Notes: a model not told the origin generated them from the letters alone. Counted from the stretch's first letter, positions 9,901 through 17,950 are shown. The stretch is DNA of 64,000 bases from an uncultured Clostridia bacterium (GCA_934500875.1 CAKSTL010000001.1:124001-188000); one strand, 5' to 3'. Made by a program: numbers and translations.

Positions 9901-11700
9901 GACAAGCAGCGCAGCGAAATGATTTCTCTGCTGACAGAATCACAGGGCGAAAACGGTCTGTTCCAGTCAATATGGGGCGGCGAGAAGTATGATGATGCGG
10001 ACACAACAGCAACGGCAATTGCAGCTCTTGCACGCTTTGACAATGACGAAAACAAAGAAGTACAAGACTTTATAACCAAGGCGCTTGAAGGATTGAGCGC
10101 AGCACAGCACAGCGACGGTTCGTTCGGCAATGTAAACACCGACGCTATGGTAATAATCGGACTTTCGGCAATCGGGGTTAATCCGTCATCCGACGTGCGT
10201 TTTGTAAAGAACGGATGCAGCCTTGCCGATGCACTTATGCTGTATGTAAATGATAAAAACAACGGCTTTACGGCAGGTTATGTTTCGGGCAATGAAGGTG
10301 ATAAGGCACAGGCGCTTGCAACAGAACAGGGCTTCCGTGCGCTGATTGTTCTCGAACAGCTTGAAAACCTCGGTCAGAGTGCAGGATTTAACATTTACAC
10401 TATGAAAAATACGGAAGGAAATGTGATAATCCCTGCCCTTCCCTCAAATTCGTTTACCGCAAGCGCTGAAGGCACAGCAGATCTTCCCGATGATGTGACA
10501 ATTTCGGATGGCGGCAGCAGCAGCGGCAAACAAAACATTTTGGCAGTTGTTAAGGTTATATCCGATAACGACAGCGAATGGATTTCAACAAGCGTTACAA
10601 TGCCTAACGGCGCAACCGTGGCAGATGCTCTCAAAAAAGTGTTTGCCGACGCAGGTATGAGCGCAAAGGGAATTGAAAACGGTTATATTCAGTCTGTTAC
10701 AAACGGAAACATAACACTCGGTCAGTTTGATAACGGAAAAAACAGCGGTTGGGTTTATAAAGTGAACGGCAAATTGCCCAAAGTAGGAATTTCAAGCTAC
10801 AAGCTTAAATCGGGCGACGAAGTAACTCTCTACTATACAAACGACTATACAAAAGAAAGCAGTTTTTCCGACTGGTCGGACGACAAGGGCAGCTCAACCA
10901 AAGGCGGCGCAGGCACAGCGGCAAAATATACTGTTACGTTTGTTACAAACGGCGCAGCCGAAATCAGCAGTGTAACGGTTGTTTCGGGTGACGTTCTTAC
11001 CGCCCCCGCAGTTCCCGAAAAAGAAGGTTTCACCTTCGGCGGCTGGTATACCGACGAAACGCTTACAAAGCTGTATGATTTTACCGGCAAGGTAACAGGC
11101 AATATTACACTCTATGCAAAGTGGGTTGAAAACAATAGCAGCACCGCAAAAGAATTTACTGATGTAAAGAGCGGCGACTGGTATGCGGATGCGGTAAACT
11201 ATATGGTTGGATGCGGACTTATGAGGGGCGTTTCCGATACGGAATTTGCACCCGAACAAAACGTAACACGTGCAATGTTTGTAACTATTCTTTACAGACT
11301 TAACGGCTCTCCCAAGGCAGGCAGTGCGGCATTTTCGGATGTAGATTCGGGCGAATGGTATTACGACGCAGTTGCGTGGGCAACCGAAAACGGTATTGTA
11401 AACGGTGTTTCCGATACGGAATTTGCACCCGGAGAAAACATCACCCGTGAACAGCTTGCAGCAATGATGTTAAGATACGCAAAAGCACAAGGACGTGACA
11501 CATCAGTCGGAGAAAACACAAACATTCTCTCTTATGATGATTTTGCACAGATATCCGAATACGCAGTTTCGGCGATTGAATATGCAGTAGGCTGCGGACT
11601 TATAAACGGCAAATCGGAAACAACACTCGCACCGCAGGATAATGCTACAAGGGCAGAAACGGCAATTATAATAATGAGATTTGCAAAAGCAGAAAAATAA
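6934..11700 (+). CDS. S-layer-anchored, B12-riboswitch-controlled surface protein with transcobalamin-like modules
   Basis: 1588 residues. Order: signal peptide (about 1-31, hydrophobic core then ALA-DEA); two Gly/Asn-rich beta-repeat regions (about 65-380 and 485-790), each opened by the same G(D/S)GTEESPY(I/V)IS motif and resembling GLUG/adhesin repeats; an alpha/alpha-toroid domain (about 868-1165; TATAIAALARFDN, LSAAQHSDGSFGN, ALATEQGFRALI) like the squalene-cyclase/intrinsic-factor fold; a DUF4430 domain (about 1198-1305; NSGWVYKVNGKLP), related to the transcobalamin C-terminal domain; an InlB/Flg_new repeat (about 1330-1400; GFTFGGWYTDETL); three SLH domains (about 1405-1588). Toroid plus DUF4430 is the two-domain layout of B12 carriers, and the B12 riboswitch upstream supports corrinoid capture at the cell surface. 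This role is inferred. ATG follows AATGGAGG. Confidence 0.88.
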   Translation: MVKNNIKNRLLAFMLVLAVVFTNGLSIALADEAMPADSTEENLNEILSDVQSAELSDSDSEVSNLAELNGDGTEESPYIISSAEQLAALSESDSDNGIGYVELADDIDMSEQEALPYVIKKLTGRFDGKGYKISGLKLVGSEGERWGNKVNTGFVSTLAGNICNLELENISVTTEAQNNNLGTLAGQTETGTCVIENCVVTGNVTSTTTSKYPTGDYISGGIGYVFGYSSNPTNLTVKNCAFKVNVTASKNDYATGIAAFIGAANVTIENCVVLGEIKADNSAGYAGGFVGQTGTDTTLNISNSYFAGTVSAGGYNSARSLVYMTSNGNRAGTLNYGENCFYISGSTPNPDAGTGGTAINGSAAAKTAEELMSLEIEGFENGEGDFEGYPVPKRVKAEPPVPPVPSFSCTVRFEGTEDGTVKLFKDDTEILPENGEYILTEKGEYTYTVTDLSDYEDVSDSFTLSDGDNDTTKSVWVHLVYKTVELSGSGTEESPYVISKASELCSLAKMVNSGENSDCFVKLADDITVSGSWTPLGLNASAPFRGTFDGDGHTVTVTVDNPNLSYFGFFGCLEDATVKNLTVGGEIYCSEPYRFVGGIAARARGNVDIINCVNTANISSYARGSAGIGGIVGGYDDNIEYKWLDIRLSVNGCENRGLITVTGTDANAFVGGIVGSNSNCVQLTGCKNNGAISSPGTWVGGLLGQSGSRMGECAPLISDCESNATLIGAKGKTNRLYGKGTIAQNNIINSGDNTYIGGSDIENKLLSESEKYSDVIAVSSNAAVGSSIVILKDGMIADESITLECKKGEKDITSGYIECGEGEIKLAKLNETGKAVIETLTLKFTDENKNALRKPVSVNIYPSESGSVSARRSLMDNIAAGYKGKSGDWVVFDMAAYDILGFGKNTTDTENYLNLTINELAQNSALVTDRAKAEIILAALGTDSTNLTPYGSETSYSNAEKLVNMNLGKSHYIAPWVLLAEEAGKAELSDKQRSEMISLLTESQGENGLFQSIWGGEKYDDADTTATAIAALARFDNDENKEVQDFITKALEGLSAAQHSDGSFGNVNTDAMVIIGLSAIGVNPSSDVRFVKNGCSLADALMLYVNDKNNGFTAGYVSGNEGDKAQALATEQGFRALIVLEQLENLGQSAGFNIYTMKNTEGNVIIPALPSNSFTASAEGTADLPDDVTISDGGSSSGKQNILAVVKVISDNDSEWISTSVTMPNGATVADALKKVFADAGMSAKGIENGYIQSVTNGNITLGQFDNGKNSGWVYKVNGKLPKVGISSYKLKSGDEVTLYYTNDYTKESSFSDWSDDKGSSTKGGAGTAAKYTVTFVTNGAAEISSVTVVSGDVLTAPAVPEKEGFTFGGWYTDETLTKLYDFTGKVTGNITLYAKWVENNSSTAKEFTDVKSGDWYADAVNYMVGCGLMRGVSDTEFAPEQNVTRAMFVTILYRLNGSPKAGSAAFSDVDSGEWYYDAVAWATENGIVNGVSDTEFAPGENITREQLAAMMLRYAKAQGRDTSVGENTNILSYDDFAQISEYAVSAIEYAVGCGLINGKSETTLAPQDNATRAETAIIIMRFAKAEK

Positions 11701-11740
11701 AAAAGAAAAAATGCAATGCTTAAATTTGCACTTCTTTATA

Positions 11741-11767
11741 CAGGCTCTGATTTTTCAGAGCCTGTTT
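11741..11767 (+). terminator. Terminator after the S-layer protein gene
   Basis: CAGGCTCTGA-TTTT-TCAGAGCCTG, a 10 bp perfect stem followed by TTT. The T-run is short. It separates the riboswitch-controlled transcript from the next gene, which has its own promoter. Confidence 0.65.
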
Positions 11768-11794
11768 GACTTACAGCCATTTTTGTTTTATAAT
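11766..11794 (+). promoter_or_regulatory. Sigma-A promoter of the damaged ECF-type locus
   Basis: TTGACT (11766-11771) and a perfect TATAAT (11789-11794) with a 17 bp spacer. The leader to the ATG at 11826 is only about 25 bases, leaving no room for a second riboswitch. Confidence 0.75.
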
Positions 11795-11825
11795 AAACAG
11801 GCAGTAATATTTTGCAAGGTTTAAT

Positions 11826-12152
11826 ATGAAAAAATATAAAGGTATAATTATTTTCGCTCTGTTAGCTTGTCTTTCTCTCTCCGCCGCATTTTTTATCGGT
11901 CAAAATCCGTCTGCGCCTGATAAAGACGCTGCAATTAAAAGCAATGTATCTTTTCGGGAAAATGCCGAAAACGGCGAAAACAAAGAGGATGAAGACAATT
12001 TAAAAGAGCAATTAAGCGAAGAAGAGGCAAATGCAGAAACGACCGTCAAACCTACAAAAGGCGAAGAAAAAGATGCGGAAAAATATTTATCGGAAATCTT
12101 GAAACATCCGACCTTACCCACCGTGAGCAGGCTGAAAAAATCGGCTTTGTAA
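11826..12152 (+). CDS. Truncated DUF4430-type surface/lipoprotein-like gene (5' part only)
   Basis: The first about 86 residues look like a genuine N-terminus: MKKYKGIIIF plus a hydrophobic segment (ALLACLSLSAAFFIG), then a Glu/Lys/Asn-rich linker. This is the layout of small membrane-anchored DUF4430 proteins that accompany ECF-type transporters in Clostridia. The DUF4430 domain itself is absent. From about 12077 the DNA instead encodes, in another frame, the interior of an ABC ATPase (GKIFIGNLETSDL, then REQAEKIGFVMQDPDSQ), so residues 87-108 are out-of-frame junk. AAGG lies 6 bases before the ATG. Either a real deletion or an assembly collapse at 12075-12092. Confidence 0.6.
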   Translation: MKKYKGIIIFALLACLSLSAAFFIGQNPSAPDKDAAIKSNVSFRENAENGENKEDEDNLKEQLSEEEANAETTVKPTKGEEKDAEKYLSEILKHPTLPTVSRLKKSAL

Positions 12153-13954
12153 TGCAGGACCCTGACAGTCAGATTGTGACAGACAAGGTATGGCACGAGC
12201 TTTCGTTCGGGCTTGAAAACCTTGGCATAGAAAGGGATGAAATCCGCACACGTGTTGCGGAGGTATCGGCATTTTTCGGAATTTCGGATTTGTTTCATCA
12301 AAAAACAGAGATTCTTTCAGGCGGTCAGAAACAGCTTTTAAACCTTGCGGCAATTATGGCAATGCACCCGTCCGTTCTGATACTCGACGAGCCTACAAGC
12401 TGTCTTGACCCCGTTGCGGCGCACGAATTTTTGCAGAATGTTTCAAACTTAAACAAAGAAACGGGAACAACCGTAATTCTTACCGAGCACCGTCTTAACG
12501 AGGCTTTTGCGCTGTCCGACAGGGTTTTTGCAATGGAGGACGGCAAAATAATTTCTGCGGGAACACCTTCTGCGGTGTGCAAAGAGCTTTATGAAATAAA
12601 AAGCGATTTGACCGTGTGCCTTCCGTGCGCTCCGAGAATTTTTGCGGCGGCAGAAAATTCGGGCACATTTCCCGTTACCGTCCGTGACGGAAGAAAATGG
12701 CTTTCGCAAAAAACGCTTTTCAAACGCAGGGCGGACGAAGAAAAGACCGCTGCAACAGGCGAAACCGTGCTTTGCATAAAGGATTTGTGGTTTCGGTACG
12801 AAAAAGATCTTCCCGACATTTTAAAAGGCGTGACGGTAAATATATCAAAGGGCGAGCACTATGCGATTTTAGGTGCAAACGGTGCCGGAAAAAGCACCCT
12901 TCTTTCGGTTATTGCAAATATTTTTAAGGCATACCGAGGAAGCATAAAGGTTTTTGAAAACAGAAAAATCTCATATCTTCCGCAAAATCCCAAGCTTTTG
13001 TTCACAAAAAAGACAGTGTATGACGATTTGGACGAAATGCTTTCAAAAAACGATACCGAGCGTGACAAAAAACTTAAAACCGTTATCGGCTTGTGTATGC
13101 TCTCCTCTCTTCTTAACCGTCACCCGTATGATTTATCGGGCGGCGAACAGCAAAGGGCAGCGTTGGCGAAGGTTCTTTTGACAAAGCCGGACATTCTTTT
13201 GCTGGACGAGCCTACAAAAGGTATTGACGAACATTTTAAAGAAGAATTTGCAAAAATTCTCAAAAGCCTTCAAAATTCGGGCGTGACGGTTATTACAGTG
13301 TCGCACGATATTGAATTCTGCGCAAAATACGCAACACGCTGCGCTATGTTTTTTGACGGAACGATTGTGTCGGAAAGCTCTCCCAAAAGCTTTTTTACAG
13401 GCAAAAATTTCTACACCACCGCTGCGGCGAGAATATCCCGGGGCATAATCGAAAACGCAGTGTCAGAGGACGACATTCTTTGTGCGCTCGGAGTTGAAAG
13501 GATATCGGATGCCCGAAAAATCAGTGATGACGAAAATTTTTCTCAAAACGAAGCGGCAAAAATAAATACCGAAAGCATTTTGCCGAAAAAAAGCGGAAAA
13601 ACTTATCAAAAACAAAAGATAAGTGTAAAAAGAATTGTTTTCGGCTCACTTTTTGCAGTCTTGTTTGCCTTGCAACTGATGTTTCCGCTCAGCAAAATGC
13701 CAATATTTGTAAAAAAATTTGGCAGTTTGGGAAGCAGTATGTCCCAGCTTGTGAATATAATAACCCTTGCGGTTTCGCTTTTTTGCTTTATTCCGCAAAA
13801 AAGCGGCGAAAGGAATGCGGAACAAAAAAGGCAAAAACAACAAAACGCAGTGTTTTCACAGCGGTATTTACACTTTTGGCAATGCTTGCAACCGCACTTT
13901 TCGGGGTGTATTTTTTGGGCGACCGAAAATATTATTTTATCAGCCTTGCGCTGA
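12152..13954 (+). CDS. ECF-type ABC transporter ATPase (two nucleotide-binding domains), 5'-truncated and read into the S-component N-terminus
   Basis: Two ATP-binding cassettes in one chain. The first keeps the Q-loop (VMQDPDSQIVTD), signature LSGGQKQL (near residue 55), Walker B VLILDEPTS and H-loop LTEHRL but has no Walker A: similarity begins at about 12077, where the reading frame lacks a start, and upstream DNA belongs to another gene. The second is complete: GANGAGKST (near 240), LSGGEQQRAALAKVLL, ILLLDEPTKG, VSHD. From about residue 485 the frame runs without a stop into a membrane segment (VFGSLFAVLFALQLMF, CFIPQKSGE) that normally begins the S component, then goes out of frame. Such ATPases power vitamin uptake with EcfT and an S component; no EcfT gene is present here. 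Likely non-functional as it stands. Confidence 0.75.
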   Translation: MQDPDSQIVTDKVWHELSFGLENLGIERDEIRTRVAEVSAFFGISDLFHQKTEILSGGQKQLLNLAAIMAMHPSVLILDEPTSCLDPVAAHEFLQNVSNLNKETGTTVILTEHRLNEAFALSDRVFAMEDGKIISAGTPSAVCKELYEIKSDLTVCLPCAPRIFAAAENSGTFPVTVRDGRKWLSQKTLFKRRADEEKTAATGETVLCIKDLWFRYEKDLPDILKGVTVNISKGEHYAILGANGAGKSTLLSVIANIFKAYRGSIKVFENRKISYLPQNPKLLFTKKTVYDDLDEMLSKNDTERDKKLKTVIGLCMLSSLLNRHPYDLSGGEQQRAALAKVLLTKPDILLLDEPTKGIDEHFKEEFAKILKSLQNSGVTVITVSHDIEFCAKYATRCAMFFDGTIVSESSPKSFFTGKNFYTTAAARISRGIIENAVSEDDILCALGVERISDARKISDDENFSQNEAAKINTESILPKKSGKTYQKQKISVKRIVFGSLFAVLFALQLMFPLSKMPIFVKKFGSLGSSMSQLVNIITLAVSLFCFIPQKSGERNAEQKRQKQQNAVFSQRYLHFWQCLQPHFSGCIFWATENIILSALR

Positions 13955-14535
13955 TTTTTGAAACACTTATACCGTTTTTTGCGGCATTTGAAAAAAGAAA
14001 ACCGAAGGCAAGAGAAATTGTGATAATAAGCGTTCTTTGTGCGCTTGCCGTTTCGGGAAGAGTTGCGTTTTTTATGCTGCCGCAGTTTAAACCGATTGTT
14101 GCCGTGGTTATGATTTCGGCATCTGTTTTCGGCGGCGAAACGGGATTTTTGATAGGCGCCGTTTCTGCGTTTGTGTCAAACTTCTTCTTTTCGCAGGGTC
14201 CGTGGACGCCGTGGCAAATGTTTGCGCTTGCATCAGTCGGACTTATAACGGGAATGGTTTATCAAAAAAATCTGCTTCCCAAAACAAAGCTTTCGCTCTC
14301 GGTTTTCGGCTTTTTTGCAACGCTTATTATATACGGCGGAATAATGAACCCCGCCTCGGTAATAATGTATCAGCCCCACCCCGACGCAAATCTTATAATT
14401 TCGGCATATTGGCTGGGCCTGCCGTTCGACCTTGTTCACGCAGCGTCCACCGCATTTTTTATGTGGTTTATATCAGAGCCGTTAACAGAAAAAATCGAGC
14501 GTGTAAAAATTAAATACAACCTTGATGAAAAATAG
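13783..14535 (+). CDS. ECF transporter S component (substrate-binding membrane protein), frameshifted near its 5' end
   Basis: From about residue 20 this is a multi-span membrane protein with S-component features: FYLGDRKYYF-like GVYFLGDRKYYFISLAL, AVSGRVAFFMLPQFKP, GGETGFLIGAVSAFVSNFFF, QGPWTPWQMFALAS, YGGIMNPASV. It binds a vitamin or precursor for ECF uptake; the nearby cobalamin riboswitch hints at a corrinoid, but that is inference. The first membrane helix is encoded upstream in a different frame, fused to the ATPase (about 13615-13808). One missing base between about 13808 and 13840, most simply in the A6 run at 13824-13829, would join the two parts. The TTG at 13783 is therefore unlikely to be a true start. 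Confidence 0.75.
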   Translation: MLYSAKKRRKECGTKKAKTTKRSVFTAVFTLLAMLATALFGVYFLGDRKYYFISLALIFETLIPFFAAFEKRKPKAREIVIISVLCALAVSGRVAFFMLPQFKPIVAVVMISASVFGGETGFLIGAVSAFVSNFFFSQGPWTPWQMFALASVGLITGMVYQKNLLPKTKLSLSVFGFFATLIIYGGIMNPASVIMYQPHPDANLIISAYWLGLPFDLVHAASTAFFMWFISEPLTEKIERVKIKYNLDEK

Positions 14536-14555
14536 ATGAAAAATTTCATGTTAAC

Positions 14556-14584
14556 TTGATTTTTTTGTAAAACAGTGCTATAAT
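14556..14584 (+). promoter_or_regulatory. Sigma-A promoter of htpG
   Basis: TTGATT (14556-14561) and TATAAT (14579-14584) with 17 bp between them. No CIRCE (HrcA) inverted repeat is seen. Confidence 0.7.
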
Positions 14585-14615
14585 ATATGTCAGCAATTTT
14601 TTGGAGGGACAAAAT

Positions 14616-16445
14616 ATGAGTAAAGGCAGTATTAAAGTAAATACGGAAAACCTTCTTCCGATAATAAAAAAGTGGCTTTATTCAGATAAGGACATTTTTT
14701 TAAGAGAACTTGTTTCAAATGCGCAGGACGCAGTAATGAAGCTTAAAAAGCTTGCCGCAATAGGCGAGGCTGATATACCTTCGGACGAAGATTTTAAAAT
14801 TGAGGTTACGGTAAACAAAACAAACAAAACCTTAAAGGTTATTGACAACGGAATTGGTATGACAAAGGACGAGGTTGACAAATACATCAACCAGGTTGCG
14901 TTTTCGGGCGCAGAAGATTTTATTGCAAAATATGAAAATTCAAAAGACAAAGAGGGCGAAATAATAGGTCATTTCGGTCTTGGATTTTATTCTGCGTTTA
15001 TGGTGTCAAAAAGCGTTGAAATAGATACCCTGTCCTACGCAAACGGCGAAGGAAGCGTTCACTGGGAAAGCGACGGCGGAACGGAATTTGACATTGAGGA
15101 CGGAAAAAAGGAAACGAGAGGAACTGTTATCACCCTGCATTTAAACGAGGACAGCGAGGAGTTTCTCGACATTGTAACGGTAAGAAAAACCCTTATAAAA
15201 TACTGCGGTTTTCTGCCTGTTAACATCTATCTTATAAACGAAGAAAAAGAGGCTAAAGAGGGCGAAGAAAACAAAAACGAGGTTACACCGATAAACGATA
15301 CCCACCCCCTGTGGCTGAAAAATCCGAGCGACTGCACCGAAGAAGAGTACAAAGACTTTTACCGCAAGGTGTTTATGGACTTTAACGAGCCGCTTTTCCA
15401 CATTCATTTAAATGTTGATTTTCCGTTTAACCTGAAGGGAATTTTGTATTTTCCCAAGCTTAACCACGAGCTTCAGAGCATAGAAGGTCAGATTAAGCTG
15501 TTTAACAATCAGGTGTTTATTGCGGATAACATAAAAGAGGTTATTCCCGAATATCTTATGCTGTTAAAGGGCGTTATCGACTGCCCCGATTTGCCGCTTA
15601 ACGTTTCAAGAAGCTTTTTGCAGAACGACGGCTATGTAACAAAGGTTTCAAACCACATTACAAAAAAGGTTGCGGACAAGCTTAATTCGCTTTTCAAAAC
15701 CGAAAAGGAAACATACGAAAAATATTGGGACGACATTAATCCGTTTGTAAAATACGGCTGTCTGAGAGATGACAAATTCTATGACAGAGTAAAGGATATT
15801 CTTCTCTTTAAAGATATAAACGGCGCTTACAAAACGCTTAAAGACTTTGCGGACGAGGGTACAAAAGAGGTTTATTACGTTACCGATAAGGACGCACAAA
15901 TGCAGTATATAGACCTTTTGAAGGCTGAAAATATTACGCCCGTGCTTTTGCCCGATATGATTGACAACCACTTTGTAAGCTATCTTGAATACAAAAATGC
16001 GGACATAAAATTTAAAAGGGTGGATTCGTATATCGGCGACAGTCTTAAAGACAATGCCGAAAGCGAGGAGGATGTAAAAACAAAAATTGCAGACCTTTTC
16101 AAGGGTATTCTTGAGCCGGACGCAAAAATCGAAGTATCTCCCTTAAAATCCGAGGAGGTTTCCGCACTGTTCGTTCTTTCCGAGGAAGAAAGACGTATGG
16201 AGGAAATGTCAAAAATGTTCGGAAATATGAATTTGCCGAAAGCAGGCGCAACTTTTGTGGTAAACAGCAAAAATCCGCTTGTGCTTAAGGTATGCGCACT
16301 GCCCGACGGCGACGAAAAAACACTTCTGGCAAAACAGATTTACGATATGGCACGTCTTTCGCACAAAACCCTTTCAGGCGACGATATGACGGAATTTATA
16401 AAAAGAAGCAACGACCTTCTTATAAAACTTGCCGAAAAACAGTAA
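14616..16445 (+). CDS. htpG: Molecular chaperone HtpG (Hsp90)
   Basis: 609 residues, a normal bacterial Hsp90. The N-terminal GHKL ATPase domain shows ELVSNAQDAVMKL (Mg-binding Asn), VIDNGIGMT and GHFGLGFYSAFMV; the middle domain has LPLNVSRSFLQND with the catalytic Arg region; the C-terminal dimerisation domain ends the chain. It is an ATP-driven cytosolic chaperone for late folding of client proteins. The start is ATG 14616 behind TTGGAGGGAC; an in-frame TTG at 14601 lies inside that ribosome binding site. It is a single-gene transcript between its own promoter and terminator. Confidence 0.97.
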   Translation: MSKGSIKVNTENLLPIIKKWLYSDKDIFLRELVSNAQDAVMKLKKLAAIGEADIPSDEDFKIEVTVNKTNKTLKVIDNGIGMTKDEVDKYINQVAFSGAEDFIAKYENSKDKEGEIIGHFGLGFYSAFMVSKSVEIDTLSYANGEGSVHWESDGGTEFDIEDGKKETRGTVITLHLNEDSEEFLDIVTVRKTLIKYCGFLPVNIYLINEEKEAKEGEENKNEVTPINDTHPLWLKNPSDCTEEEYKDFYRKVFMDFNEPLFHIHLNVDFPFNLKGILYFPKLNHELQSIEGQIKLFNNQVFIADNIKEVIPEYLMLLKGVIDCPDLPLNVSRSFLQNDGYVTKVSNHITKKVADKLNSLFKTEKETYEKYWDDINPFVKYGCLRDDKFYDRVKDILLFKDINGAYKTLKDFADEGTKEVYYVTDKDAQMQYIDLLKAENITPVLLPDMIDNHFVSYLEYKNADIKFKRVDSYIGDSLKDNAESEEDVKTKIADLFKGILEPDAKIEVSPLKSEEVSALFVLSEEERRMEEMSKMFGNMNLPKAGATFVVNSKNPLVLKVCALPDGDEKTLLAKQIYDMARLSHKTLSGDDMTEFIKRSNDLLIKLAEKQ

Positions 16446-16474
16446 ATTTTAAAAATTAAAGAAAATATTTCTTG

Positions 16475-16502
16475 CAACCGCACACACTGCGGTTGTTTTT
16501 TT
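16475..16502 (+). terminator. Terminator of htpG
   Basis: CAACCGCA-CACAC-TGCGGTTG, an 8 bp perfect stem followed by seven T. Confidence 0.9.
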
Positions 16503-16563
16503 GCATAAAATTTTGCATAAATTTCAAAATACTATTGCATAAACGTGCAAAAAAGTGTATAAT
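16501..16563 (+). promoter_or_regulatory. Promoter of the nadK-argR-recN operon with three TTGCATAAA repeats
   Basis: TTGCAT (16535-16540) and TATAAT (16558-16563) with a 17 bp spacer. TTGCATAAA occurs three times, at 16501, 16514 and 16535, the last containing the -35 box. The pattern is reminiscent of AT-rich ArgR boxes, and argR is the second gene of the operon, but this is only suggestive. Confidence 0.55.
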
Positions 16564-16616
16564 TTAATAAACTAGGGCATCGGAAAACCGTATGCCTGAC
16601 ACTGAGGATTGATTGA

Positions 16617-17483
16617 ATGAAAACTGTTGCAATACTTTCCAATGCCAAAAAGGACAGAGATTTTAAAACTGCCGAAAAGGTATACAATATAATAAAAGAC
16701 AAATACAGCGTCATAAGCTATGTAAATATGCACATAAACGGTATAAAATATACAAGCGAAGAATATGTAATCAGAAATGCCGAGCTTATTATTGTGCTTG
16801 GCGGCGACGGAACAATTCTGCGCACCGCACGCAAAGTGTGCAAGCGAAAAACGCCGATACTCGGCATTAATATGGGCAGAGTGGGATTTCTTGCCGAAAT
16901 TGAAAAAGGTGTGCTTGAAAAGTATATTCTGCGTCTTCTTGAAGGAAAATTTTCGCTCGAAACGCGCAGTATGCTTTATGCCTGCGTTGAAAGAAACGGT
17001 CAGAGAGTTGCAAAATTCAATGCGCTAAACGACGTTGTTGTATCGTGCAATTCGTTTAAAAGAATGGTTGACATTGACATTTTTGTGGACAAAACAATGG
17101 TTGACAGCTATTCTGCCGACGGAGTTATAGTGTCCACCCCCACCGGCTCTACGGCATATTCGCTCTCAGCCGGCGGCCCGGTTGCCGACAGCTCTCTCGA
17201 CATTATGATTATAACCCCCATTTGTCCGCACACGCTTACGTCACGCTCCATTATTCTGCCGGGCGAAAAAACGGTAAAAATACGGCTTAAGGAAAAAACC
17301 GCACGTCACTCGCTTCTCACCGTTGACGGTCAGGAGGGGTTTGATTTGGAGGACGGCGACGTTATAAAAATATGCAAGTCAAATTATCAGACATCTCTTG
17401 TAAAGCTTTCGGATTTGAATTTTTACGAGGTGCTCAAAAAAAAGCTCGGCGAACGCAGCAAGCAGAACGAAAGGAATTTTTGA
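16617..17483 (+). CDS. nadK: NAD kinase
   Basis: 288 residues. Phosphorylates NAD+ to NADP+ with ATP. Family motifs in order: LGGDGTILRTARK, INMGRVGFLAE, NDVVVS and SADGVIVSTPTGSTAYSLSAGGP, which together form the NAD- and ATP-binding site. ATG 16617 follows GAGGATTGATTGA. It is the first gene of a run with argR starting 2 bases after its stop, the nadK-argR-recN order common in Firmicutes. Confidence 0.97.
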   Translation: MKTVAILSNAKKDRDFKTAEKVYNIIKDKYSVISYVNMHINGIKYTSEEYVIRNAELIIVLGGDGTILRTARKVCKRKTPILGINMGRVGFLAEIEKGVLEKYILRLLEGKFSLETRSMLYACVERNGQRVAKFNALNDVVVSCNSFKRMVDIDIFVDKTMVDSYSADGVIVSTPTGSTAYSLSAGGPVADSSLDIMIITPICPHTLTSRSIILPGEKTVKIRLKEKTARHSLLTVDGQEGFDLEDGDVIKICKSNYQTSLVKLSDLNFYEVLKKKLGERSKQNERNF

Positions 17484-17484
17484 A

Positions 17485-17937
17485 ATGACAAAAAGCGAAA
17501 GACAGGCAAAAATACTTGAAATTATATCAGAAAACAACGTATCCACACAGGACGAAATTGTGCGCATTCTCAACGACTCGGGCTACAACGTAACGCAGGC
17601 AACAACTTCAAGGGATTTGCAGGAGCTGCGCATTACAAAACTTATGCTTCCTGACGGCAGCTATAAATATGCGGCGGCAAAACTTCCCGAAATCAACATC
17701 AGCGAAAAGATGAATGCAGTTTTTTCGCAGTGTCTTGTAAGCGTTGACTATGCAATGAACATTGTTGTGGTAAAAACCTTTACCGGTGCGGCACAGGCGG
17801 TTGCGGCGGCGATTGATTCTTTTGTATGGGACGAAATAGTAGGCTCGATTGCGGGCGACGACACCATTATGATTGTGGTGCGCAATGAAAAAAGCGCAAA
17901 ACAGCTTGCGGTCAAATTATCAAGATTTATAGCGTAA
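17485..17937 (+). CDS. argR: Arginine repressor ArgR
   Basis: 150 residues. N-terminal winged helix with QATTSRDLQELRITKL, the signature of ArgR/AhrC DNA recognition, and a C-terminal hexamerisation and arginine-binding domain with SIAGDDTIMIVV, whose Asp pair contacts arginine in characterised members. With arginine it represses biosynthetic arg genes and may activate catabolism. No arg biosynthesis gene lies in this window; its position between nadK and recN is a conserved arrangement. It starts 2 bases after nadK. Confidence 0.96.
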   Translation: MTKSERQAKILEIISENNVSTQDEIVRILNDSGYNVTQATTSRDLQELRITKLMLPDGSYKYAAAKLPEINISEKMNAVFSQCLVSVDYAMNIVVVKTFTGAAQAVAAAIDSFVWDEIVGSIAGDDTIMIVVRNEKSAKQLAVKLSRFIA

Positions 17938-17950
17938 GAGGTGAAAAACT

